The position numbers were made by a program, and so were the translations under genes. Under the pieces are notes generated by a model. The model had not been told where the DNA came from and searched no databases. It worked only from the letters and a program-made list of their open reading frames with translations. Source: Psychromonas sp. MB-3u-54 (GTDB lineage Bacteria; Pseudomonadota; Gammaproteobacteria; Enterobacterales; Psychromonadaceae). Taken from it: a stretch of DNA of 41,787 nucleotides. Position 1 is the first letter of the stretch. Each line of letters opens with the position of its first letter. The DNA lies in the NCBI RefSeq assembly GCF_002836415.1, contig NZ_PJBP01000129.1:1-41787 (forward strand), in the 5' to 3' direction. This document shows, one piece after another, positions 27,749-34,773 of the stretch.

Positions 27749-28003
27749 ATTATTTCACTTATTGCCTTGGTGATTGTGCCAGCAGAACTACCTTCCTGAG
27801 AGCTGATTTCCTGCATATTATTTCACTTATTGTCTTGGTGATTGTGCCAGCAGAACTACCTTCCTGAGAGCTGATTTCCTGCATATTATTTCACTTATTG
27901 TCTTGGTGATTGTGCCAGCAGAACCACCTTCCTGAGAGCTGATTTCCTGCATATTAATTGTCTATTACTCTGATGATTGTGCCAGCAGATCTACCGGCCT
28001 GAT
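27733..28003. repeat. 68-bp tandem array, four units, between the hoxX halves
   Basis: Units begin AGCTGATTTCCTGCAT at 27733, 27801, 27869 and 27937, period 68. The first three are almost identical; the fourth is the diverged original junction. On the coding strand each unit reads: end of the formyltransferase gene (CTGCTGGCACAATCA), then ATGCAGGAAATCAGCT, the start of the crotonase gene. Thus each unit repeats a stop-start junction. The three extra units add 204 bases (68 codons) but several stops remain in frame. Confidence 0.92.
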
Positions 28004-28795
28004 TTTGATCTTTTCAGCGCTGCGTGCCATGCGTGCAATCCACACACAGCCATCCGCTGTACTGACACAGATTTGACCATCCTGTTGCCGAATAATCATT
28101 CCTGGTGGTGAGTCGTTTAAACGCAGCGCTGATTCGCCGGTTTGCGCGCCGAAAAGCAGGTAGTGATTATCGTTGATCATTGCCGGAGCGCCCGGCTTAC
28201 TGTCTCCTGCATTAATTTTTTTTATTATTTCAGCTGTTGGCCGATCCCAGGTGATGCGCAACTGCTGCTGCGTTATTCTCATTCTATAGACGGGTGGGGC
28301 AGTTAACAGTGGTTTCTCGGCTGAATAATAACGGCTTAACGTCAGAGGAAGCAATTGCAGCGCCGTGTCCGAGACTTGCTGGCGATAGATGCTGGATAAG
28401 GAAGCTACGGGCAGTTTAAATTTGGCCTGTGCCCAAACGGGACCGCCATCCCAGTGTGCATCGGCTTGAATAATAGTGACTGACCAATGGGTTTTTCCTT
28501 CTAAAATTGCCCAGTTTAATACGCTCGGGCCGGCTTCGTCCGCAGGGCCGGGGTGGACGATAAAACAGGGGATTGCAGACCAGATTTCCTCGGGAATAAA
28601 GTCCTTCAAAAAAGGGCAAAGTATCAGGTCCGGCTGAAATGCTCTAATAGCGGCGGGATCAATCCCCAGTATTAAGCGGCTTTCTTTAAATAAAAAGGAG
28701 AAATTAACCCAAAATTTCTGACTCAATCCATTAAATGCAGAGCACAGGAAAAGACATTTTTTATTGGCAAGTTTAATTAATAACCAGTCCTCCAT
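27965..28795 (-). CDS. hoxX: HoxX N-terminal half (formyltransferase-like domain) as a separate gene
   Basis: A 276-aa protein matching the N-terminal half of HoxX: FQPDLILCPFLKDFIPEEIW, IVHPGPADEAGPSVLNWAIL and VTIIQADAHWDGGPVWA correspond to the formyl-THF hydrolase/transferase fold, followed by the C-terminal OB-like part (TADGCVWIARM). HoxX supplies the CO ligand of [NiFe]-hydrogenases under oxygen. The start ATG overlaps the hypE stop as TAATG, so translation is coupled. It ends PVDLLAQSSE with TAA TAG, where usual HoxX continues into the crotonase domain. Confidence 0.9.
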   Translation of the reverse strand: MEDWLLIKLANKKCLFLCSAFNGLSQKFWVNFSFLFKESRLILGIDPAAIRAFQPDLILCPFLKDFIPEEIWSAIPCFIVHPGPADEAGPSVLNWAILEGKTHWSVTIIQADAHWDGGPVWAQAKFKLPVASLSSIYRQQVSDTALQLLPLTLSRYYSAEKPLLTAPPVYRMRITQQQLRITWDRPTAEIIKKINAGDSKPGAPAMINDNHYLLFGAQTGESALRLNDSPPGMIIRQQDGQICVSTADGCVWIARMARSAEKIKIRPVDLLAQSSE

Positions 28796-29805
28796 TAACA
28801 GATCCTCGGTAACTGCTCGCCGAGTGGCATATCAACCACTCTTAAACTGCCGATACTGGTTTCAAGGGTCACCTTACCGATATGTTGATTTAATACTCGA
28901 CCGATAATGGCACTCTCTTTGCCAAGCGGGTGCTGCTGCATCGCTTTTAATACTTTGCCGCTGTCAGCTAACGGCACAATGGTAAGCAGTTTACCTTCAT
29001 TGGCGACGATCAAAGGATCCAGTCCTAACAAGTCGCAGGCCGCACGTACCGAATCGTGGATCGGAATCGCATACTCTTCGAGGCGAATTTCTATTTGGCT
29101 GGCCTGGGCTATTTCATTCAGGGTGCCGGCAATACCGCCTCTGGTGGGGTCGCGTAGTACATGGACATTAGCAGAAGCCGCTAATATGCTGGCGACCAGA
29201 GTATGCAGAGCGGCGGTGTCCGATTGAATAGTGGTTTCGAAAGATAAACCTTCGCGCTGCGATAGGATGGCAATGCCGTGGTCGCCGATATAACCATTAG
29301 TAATAACAACATCGCCAGCCTGTGCATTTTGCGGCGCTATCTGCTGCTGATGCTGAATGATTCCTATTCCTGAGGTATTAATAAAGATGCCGTCCGCAGC
29401 GCCGCGCTCGACCACTTTAGTGTCGCCGGTTACTATCTGCACTTGTGCCGCCTGTGCAGCGGCAGCCATACTGTTCACTATTTTTTTTAGATGCGTAATA
29501 GGCAAACCTTCCTCGAGAATAAAGGCTGCGGAGAGAAACTGCGGCAGCGCACCGCACATGGCAATGTCATTCACCGTGCCGTTAACTGCAAGATCGCCAA
29601 TATTGCCTCCGGAGAAGAAATAGGGATTAACCACAAAGGAATCCGTGGAGAAAGCCAAGCGCCTGCTGTCTAACGTTAATAATGCACCGTCATTGGCCTG
29701 CTTTAAAATCGGATTGTCAAAGGCCGGAAAAAACAGCTCATTGATAAGTTCATTGGCAAGGCGGCCGCCACTGCCATGGGCCATTTTAATGTTTGCTGAT
29801 GCCAT
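28795..29805 (-). CDS. hypE: Hydrogenase maturation protein HypE
   Basis: HypE dehydrates the thiocarbamate on its own C-terminal cysteine to a thiocyanate and so donates CN ligands. The 336-aa product starts with the HGSGG motif (MAHGSGGRLANELI), contains the PurM-like ATP-binding region (SGGNIGDLAVNGTVNDIAM, VTGDTKVVERG, RDPTRGGIAGTLNEI) and ends in the diagnostic PRIC with the acceptor C336. Full family length. It lies 37 bases after hypC and overlaps the next gene by one base. Confidence 0.97.
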   Translation of the reverse strand: MASANIKMAHGSGGRLANELINELFFPAFDNPILKQANDGALLTLDSRRLAFSTDSFVVNPYFFSGGNIGDLAVNGTVNDIAMCGALPQFLSAAFILEEGLPITHLKKIVNSMAAAAQAAQVQIVTGDTKVVERGAADGIFINTSGIGIIQHQQQIAPQNAQAGDVVITNGYIGDHGIAILSQREGLSFETTIQSDTAALHTLVASILAASANVHVLRDPTRGGIAGTLNEIAQASQIEIRLEEYAIPIHDSVRAACDLLGLDPLIVANEGKLLTIVPLADSGKVLKAMQQHPLGKESAIIGRVLNQHIGKVTLETSIGSLRVVDMPLGEQLPRIC

Positions 29806-29842
29806 AGCTTAACCTCATTTTTGTGGTTTATGGATGAAGGGT

Positions 29843-30076
29843 TTATTCCTGCTGCTGATCAAATTGATCAAAAAGTTGCAGGGTTTCGAAAGCCGCTTGT
29901 TGATCCAGTTTACTGATTGCAAATCCGGCATGAACAATCACGTAGTCGTTCACTGCAACTTGATCAATCCATTCAACCACCACTTCTCTTATGATCCCGC
30001 TAAAATTAACTTTTGCCGTGATAGGCTTCGCTGATTGATTAATTGAAATAACCTGTCCGGGAATTGCTAGGCACAT
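29843..30076 (-). CDS. hypC: Hydrogenase assembly chaperone HypC
   Basis: A 77-aa chaperone that binds the large-subunit precursor and, with HypD, carries the iron centre. It begins MCLAIPGQVISI with the essential C2 after Met removal and shows the family pattern VNFSGIIREVVVEWI..VNDYVIVHAGFAI. The start at 30076 is certain because C2 must be N-terminal; AAGAGAG precedes it. It starts 11 bases after the hypB stop. Confidence 0.97.
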   Translation of the reverse strand: MCLAIPGQVISINQSAKPITAKVNFSGIIREVVVEWIDQVAVNDYVIVHAGFAISKLDQQAAFETLQLFDQFDQQQE

Positions 30077-30087
30077 AAATTGCTCTC

Positions 30088-30894
30088 TTATAATAATTTT
30101 ATTTTGCCGGATTGCAGCTCCGCTTTTCCGGCAATCAACCAATCATTCAGTTGTTCCATATTTTCACCGGAAGTGGCGGAAAGCTGAATAATTTCAATCT
30201 CGGGATTGATCTGTTTTGCATAAGCACAGCACTGCTGCAGATCAAAATTTACGTAGGGCAGCAGATCTATTTTGTTAATCACCATCAGATTGGCAGCATG
30301 GAAAATTTCCGGGTATTTTAAGGGTTTATCTTCGCCTTCGGTGACCGATAGAATAACCACCTTATGTGCTTCTCCTAAATCAAAGCCCGCCGGACAAATC
30401 AGGTTACCGACGTTTTCGATAAACAAAAATGCATTTTTCTGCATTTTCAGATCCACAGCCGCATGACCGACCATGTGCGCATCCAGATGACAGCCTTTGC
30501 CGGTATTGACCTGTAGTGCTTGAACTCCGGTTTCTCTGATCCGCATGGCATCAAGGGCTGTTTGTTGATCCCCTTCAATCACGTAAATACAATGCTGCGC
30601 TTTGATAGACAGGATGATTTCGGTTAATAACGTGGTTTTACCCGATCCGGGACTGGAGATAAAATTGATTGAGAAAATTTGATCGGCCAGCCATTGCTCG
30701 CGATTTTGCTTGGCGTAATAATTATTTTTGGACAAAATATTCTGTTCAATTTCAATCATTCGCGAGGTGTTTGCAGAAACCGCCGACCAAGGCTGTTCAA
30801 CATCAACACCATCAAAATCAAGATGCTGATGGTGTTGATGCTGTGTGCCTTCCATGGTCACTTCAGCGTGATTACAACCGCAGACTTTACACAT
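30088..30894 (-). CDS. hypB: Hydrogenase nickel-insertion GTPase HypB
   Basis: SIMIBI-class GTPase that passes nickel to the hydrogenase with HypA. The 268-aa protein begins MCKVCGC, the N-terminal high-affinity nickel site (C2, C5, C7), followed by a short His-rich stretch (TQHQHHQH). The P-loop is SSPGSGKT at 80-87; ENVGNLICPAGFDLG carries the metal-site cysteine, and NKIDLL is the base-specificity motif. The start codon follows the hypA stop directly (TAAATG). Confidence 0.97.
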   Translation of the reverse strand: MCKVCGCNHAEVTMEGTQHQHHQHLDFDGVDVEQPWSAVSANTSRMIEIEQNILSKNNYYAKQNREQWLADQIFSINFISSPGSGKTTLLTEIILSIKAQHCIYVIEGDQQTALDAMRIRETGVQALQVNTGKGCHLDAHMVGHAAVDLKMQKNAFLFIENVGNLICPAGFDLGEAHKVVILSVTEGEDKPLKYPEIFHAANLMVINKIDLLPYVNFDLQQCCAYAKQINPEIEIIQLSATSGENMEQLNDWLIAGKAELQSGKIKLL

Positions 30895-31239
30895 TTAATT
30901 CTCCACTTCTAAAGATTTAATGTTCATCTGCTCACCATCAGTAATATTAATGAGCAGTTGACCGCAATAGGGGCAGGGTTGATACCAATCTGTGACGGTG
31001 ACCTGCAGATGGCAATGCCGGCAAACCCCCTTGGCAAGTTTGTCCTCAATCAGCAGTTCCGCCCCTTCTGCGAGACTGTTTTGCGCGGCTGCATCAAAAC
31101 AAAAAAACAGTGCTGACTTTTCTATTCCGGCTAATACGCCGATCTCTAATATAATTTTAGTCACCTTTTTAAATTTATGCGTGACTGCATGTTCTTCCAG
31201 CAGTTCAATAATGCTTTCAGCAATGGATAATTCATGCAT
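30895..31239 (-). CDS. hypA: Hydrogenase nickel chaperone HypA
   Basis: A 114-aa nickel metallochaperone. It starts MHELSIAESI with the nickel ligand H2 and has two CxxC pairs for structural zinc (C73/C76 and C89/C92). It overlaps the preceding protease gene by 8 bases and abuts hypB, so the three are translationally coupled. Confidence 0.97.
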   Translation of the reverse strand: MHELSIAESIIELLEEHAVTHKFKKVTKIILEIGVLAGIEKSALFFCFDAAAQNSLAEGAELLIEDKLAKGVCRHCHLQVTVTDWYQPCPYCGQLLINITDGEQMNIKSLEVEN

Positions 31240-31756
31240 TTTCTTTATCTTTTGCGCTGAGGATGGCTTGCTGCAGTAGCTGCCGTGGATTTTGACAGGA
31301 AAGCAGCTCCTTTAAAAATTGCGTGGCGAGTGTGATATTTACTTGCGCCTGTTTGGATAAGGGAGCGCCGAGTTCAAAAGAGTAGCCGCGAACAGAGAAG
31401 AGAAAAGCGGGCGGACATGGTTTGTTTTGTGTTTGTGCATAAATTGCCATTAATGCGGCCGGGCTTAATGCATGAGTGGTATAACCGAGCTCATTGTTAG
31501 CGCTAACAGCTTCAATCTGAAAGGGGCTTTCTCCTTGATAACGGGCATCGATAAAAACCACGCAGGCATTATCGGTAATATCGCAGACATGCTCCGGCTG
31601 CAGCTGAAAATCTTCGATCAGTTGAATATGTTGAAGGGCAAAGCGGGTGATAAACTGTTTAATAAATTGATGCAGCGCGGGGCCGATCGCATCATCTCCT
31701 CGACTTGGATTACCCCAGGTAAATAGGTTTAATGTTTGCTGACCGATTTTATCCAT
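31232..31756 (-). CDS. hoxW: Hydrogenase maturation endopeptidase (HoxW-like)
   Basis: A 174-aa peptidase of the HybD/HoxW family that cleaves the C-terminal extension of HoxH after nickel insertion. The motif GNPSRGDDAIGP (D21-D22) is the family signature, with further likely nickel ligands in IEDFQLQPEH and FIDARYQ. The GAGGT RBS is 6 bases before the ATG; the 5' end of this gene is part of an 81-bp tandem array, so similar RBS-start units occur upstream. Its place after hoxH supports HoxH as substrate. Confidence 0.9.
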   Translation of the reverse strand: MDKIGQQTLNLFTWGNPSRGDDAIGPALHQFIKQFITRFALQHIQLIEDFQLQPEHVCDITDNACVVFIDARYQGESPFQIEAVSANNELGYTTHALSPAALMAIYAQTQNKPCPPAFLFSVRGYSFELGAPLSKQAQVNITLATQFLKELLSCQNPRQLLQQAILSAKDKENA

Positions 31757-31940
31757 TACGACCTCATTTCAATTCTACGAATAGCATGCGTTGCAGCGAA
31801 TAAAAATGTTTAGCGCTTGCTGATAGGCTTTCTCCATTACTACCTCTTTTCAATTCTGCTGATTGCATGTCTTGCAGCGAATAAACAGGTTTAACGTTTG
31901 CTGATAGGCTTTTCCATTACGACCTGTTTTTTGAATAATA
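31727..31940. repeat. 81-bp tandem array between hoxH and hoxW
   Basis: Units begin at 31727, 31808 and 31889 (GTTTAACG/GCTTGCTGAT-type), period 81, the last partial. On the coding strand each unit has an RBS-start resembling hoxW (GAGGTAGTAATGGAGAAAGC) and a part resembling the end of hoxH: 31853-31889 matches 32053-32089 inside hoxH at 31 of 37 positions without gaps. So the unit is a hoxH-tail/hoxW-head junction. Short reading frames (such as MEKAYQQALNIFIRCNACYS) start in each unit. Confidence 0.85.
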
Positions 31941-31964
31941 GGATTGTCTTTTTTAATGTCATCG

Positions 31965-33467
31965 TCACCGATGCAAAGTGCCGTCGATATCCTTACTCAA
32001 TCGGTTGATAAGCTCTCCGCTTTGCTGGTGGCGCATTTCAACTTTTAGCGGCATTCTGCCGATTGCATGGGTTGCACAGGATAAACAGGGATCATAAGCA
32101 CGAATGGCAACTTCTATATTATTTAATACCTTTTCGCTGATTTCCCGGCCGTTAATTTGCTGGCTGCACACCATGCGGATAGATTCATTTAAGGCTGTAT
32201 TGTTATGGGTGGTTGCGACAATAAGATTGGCTTTAGTGATCAGATCATCTTCACCCACCTGATAATGATGAAACAGCGTTCCGCGCGGTGCTTCAACTAC
32301 GCCTATCCCTTCACTCTGGCGTTTGCCCTGAACAATCAGATCTGTCCCGGTAATCATTGGATCGTGCAGTAACTGTTTGATTTTTTCGGCAGAAAAAAGC
32401 ACTTCTATCATGCGCGCCCAATGGTAGGCTAAAGTTGAATGCACTGGCTCTTTACCGCCATAGGCGACAAATTCCTGACGCGCAATTTCAGCCAGCGGCG
32501 TTGGAATATAATCACAATTATTGACTCGTGCTAAGGGGCCGGTGCGGTACCAGCCTGATTCTTTGCCCATTGTTTTAATAAAAGGAAATTTCATATAGGT
32601 CCATGATTTAACCTCTTCCTGGATCAGATTTTGATAATCGCAATAATCCTTTTTATCAAAGAGCAGATTACCATTGGCATCTTTTAACCTTAATTTACCG
32701 TGATAAAGATCCAGTTCGCCATTATTACCGACTAAGCTTAAATAATTGGACCTTAAGCCGGCGAAATTTTTGTGGAAAGGCTCATTAGCCAGATAACAAT
32801 CTCGAGCCGTTTTAACCGCGCACTCTGCCCATGCTACCATCTGCTCAGTGTCACCAAGAAGATAGTGCTTGTCCTCGCGGCTTAAGGGCTTATTCATGCC
32901 ACCCGGAATACAACCCGTGCCGTGGATGCGCTTACCGCAAATAACGCGGATCACCTCTTGACCATACTTGCGAAGCTTGACTCCCTGAAGCGCGAGCTCC
33001 GGGTGTTTTTGAATCACGCCGACGATATTTCTGTTGGTAAGGTCACTTTCAAAACCAAACAGGAAATCGGGTGAGCTTAGATGAAAAAAATGCAGCGCAT
33101 GGGACTGTAAAGTTTGCCCGTAATGCAGTAGTAATCTTAATTTATAGGCGGATTCGGTGAGCTCCGTGACACCGCTAATCATATCAATCGCCTTGCCGGC
33201 GGCAATATGATGGCTGACCGGGCAGATGCCGCAAAGTCGCTGCACTAAAATGGGAATTTCCCAATAGGGACGCCCTTGAATAAAACGTTCAAATCCTCGA
33301 AACTCTGCAATGTGCAGGCGACACTGCTGCACCTGGTTATTATCATCAACAAGCAGCGTCACCTTACCGTGTCCCTCCACCCTTGATACAGGTTCAATCA
33401 CAAATCTTTTCAGGTTTTCGCTGTTTTCTGCTGTGTCTAATGAATGATCCATAGGGTTGTCCATCAA
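31965..33467 (-). CDS. hoxH: NAD-linked [NiFe]-hydrogenase large subunit HoxH
   Basis: The catalytic subunit that oxidises or evolves H2. The 500-aa precursor has the L1 signature RGFERFIQGRPYWE..RLCGICPVSHH (C79, C82) and the L2 signature DPCLSCATH (C461, C464, H467), all four nickel-binding cysteines present. A 33-residue tail after H467 is the extension removed by the protease. N-terminus LKRFVIEPVSRVEGHGKVTL and overall sequence match the bidirectional (group 3d) type. The ATG overlaps the upstream stop by 4 bases (ATGA), indicating coupling. Confidence 0.97.
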   Translation of the reverse strand: MMDNPMDHSLDTAENSENLKRFVIEPVSRVEGHGKVTLLVDDNNQVQQCRLHIAEFRGFERFIQGRPYWEIPILVQRLCGICPVSHHIAAGKAIDMISGVTELTESAYKLRLLLHYGQTLQSHALHFFHLSSPDFLFGFESDLTNRNIVGVIQKHPELALQGVKLRKYGQEVIRVICGKRIHGTGCIPGGMNKPLSREDKHYLLGDTEQMVAWAECAVKTARDCYLANEPFHKNFAGLRSNYLSLVGNNGELDLYHGKLRLKDANGNLLFDKKDYCDYQNLIQEEVKSWTYMKFPFIKTMGKESGWYRTGPLARVNNCDYIPTPLAEIARQEFVAYGGKEPVHSTLAYHWARMIEVLFSAEKIKQLLHDPMITGTDLIVQGKRQSEGIGVVEAPRGTLFHHYQVGEDDLITKANLIVATTHNNTALNESIRMVCSQQINGREISEKVLNNIEVAIRAYDPCLSCATHAIGRMPLKVEMRHQQSGELINRLSKDIDGTLHR

Positions 33468-34762
33468 TCAAAGTGTAATAGGTTATAGGGTAATTCCGGC
33501 TCTTTCCCGTCCAGCAAATCATTGAGTATTTTCCAGAAAGCATCAGCAGGAGGCGGACAACCGGGCAGAAAATAATCGACTTTAATAACTTCATGAATCG
33601 GGTAAACTTTTTCAAGCAGATAGGGCAGCTCTTTATCGCTAGGGATCTTCGGGTTCACTAGACCAATGCCGTTAAGATAAGCTTCATCTAAACAGTCTTT
33701 AACATCAATATTATTGCGCAGTGAAGGGACGCCGCCGTTAATAGCACAAGAGCCCACGGCAATAATAATTTTACAACTTTCTCTAAAATGTTTGAGTACG
33801 GCAATATTTTCCGTATTACAGACCCCCCCTTCAATTAATCCCAGATCACAATCGGGTGCGCAGGTTTTTATATCGTTCAAGGGAGAGCGGCTCAGTTCAA
33901 CCCTATCAAGCAACTCGATAAGGCGTTCATCCATATCAAGAAAGGACATATGACAGCCGAAACATCCGGCCAGTGAGCAAGTCGCCAATTTTAGTTTTTT
34001 CTTGGGCTTCTCTGCCTGCATTGGCGTTGTTGCTTTGACAGCACTGTCGGGGCGGAGATTACCAACATCGCGAATTGAGTGCTGATCATAAAGTCGCTCA
34101 CCAATCGGGGTTTTAAAACCTTCCCCTTTAATGATAATGCAGCCTACCGGACAAATATGAGCTGATTTATCGGTGACCTTCATTGTGCTGTCTTTTAAAA
34201 GGCCGCTTTTTGAGTTAATGGCCAGTCTTTTATTAATGCCGCGGCCGGCAATGGTAAAGATATCTTTGTGATCGACTTCGGTACTGGAACGAATACACAG
34301 CTCACAAAATATACAGCGGTTCAGATCGAGCATCAGATCCGGGTGACTGGCATCGACATTTCGGTGTGCGGTAAACTGCGGGAAATGCAGATCGGTCACC
34401 CCTAAATCATAGGCTAAGGCCTGCAATTGACAGTTACCGCTGCGTTCGCAAAAAGGGCAGTAATGATTACCTTCGACAAACAACATTTGTACCAGAGTAC
34501 GCCTCATGCCAGTAAGTTCATGGGTTTCATTGTTGACCTGCATGTCCTGCTGGGCCTCGGTGCAGCAGGATGATTTTTTACGGCCGTTAATGTCGCAGGT
34601 ACAAAGTTTACAACTGCCATTAGGGGTAAATTCAGGATTAAAACATAAATGCGGAATATAGATATTGGCTTTAATGGCGGCCTGCATCACTGTCTCTCCC
34701 ACTATAAAAGGGATCGCCCGGCCATCTATGGTGAAGGTATTGCTTCGCTTGCTCATAACCAT
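33464..34762 (-). CDS. hoxUY: Fused HoxU-HoxY: diaphorase iron-sulfur subunit joined to hydrogenase small subunit
   Basis: One 432-aa polypeptide holds two normally separate proteins. Residues 1-230 are HoxU: an N-terminal 2Fe-2S domain (PHLCFNPEFTPNGSCKLC..CC), a NuoG-type His-Cys3 site (GNHYCPFCERSGNCQLQ) and 4Fe-4S cysteines (CIFCELC, CPVGC). After a lysine-rich linker (QAEKPKKKLKL) residues 258-432 are HoxY: C262-SLAG-C267-FG-C270, SFLDMDERL, VGSCAINGGVPS and PGCPPPADAFW, which hold the cluster next to the NiFe site. Sizes sum almost exactly to HoxU plus HoxY. ATG 34762 with TAGGG upstream is preferred over a TTG at 34777 that overlaps hoxF. Confidence 0.93.
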   Translation of the reverse strand: MVMSKRSNTFTIDGRAIPFIVGETVMQAAIKANIYIPHLCFNPEFTPNGSCKLCTCDINGRKKSSCCTEAQQDMQVNNETHELTGMRRTLVQMLFVEGNHYCPFCERSGNCQLQALAYDLGVTDLHFPQFTAHRNVDASHPDLMLDLNRCIFCELCIRSSTEVDHKDIFTIAGRGINKRLAINSKSGLLKDSTMKVTDKSAHICPVGCIIIKGEGFKTPIGERLYDQHSIRDVGNLRPDSAVKATTPMQAEKPKKKLKLATCSLAGCFGCHMSFLDMDERLIELLDRVELSRSPLNDIKTCAPDCDLGLIEGGVCNTENIAVLKHFRESCKIIIAVGSCAINGGVPSLRNNIDVKDCLDEAYLNGIGLVNPKIPSDKELPYLLEKVYPIHEVIKVDYFLPGCPPPADAFWKILNDLLDGKEPELPYNLLHFD

Positions 34763-34773
34763 CAATAACCCTA

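Noticed and set aside
27733-28003. CRISPR array
   Set aside because: Units are contiguous 68-bp copies with no variable spacers, and each is explained by the gene junction.
28907-29227. 106-codon plus-strand frame opposite hypE
   Set aside because: Shadow of hypE; composition follows the reverse strand of a conserved gene.
31727-31940. CRISPR array or riboswitch
   Set aside because: Tandem 81-bp repeats without spacers; sequence is explained by hoxH and hoxW ends.
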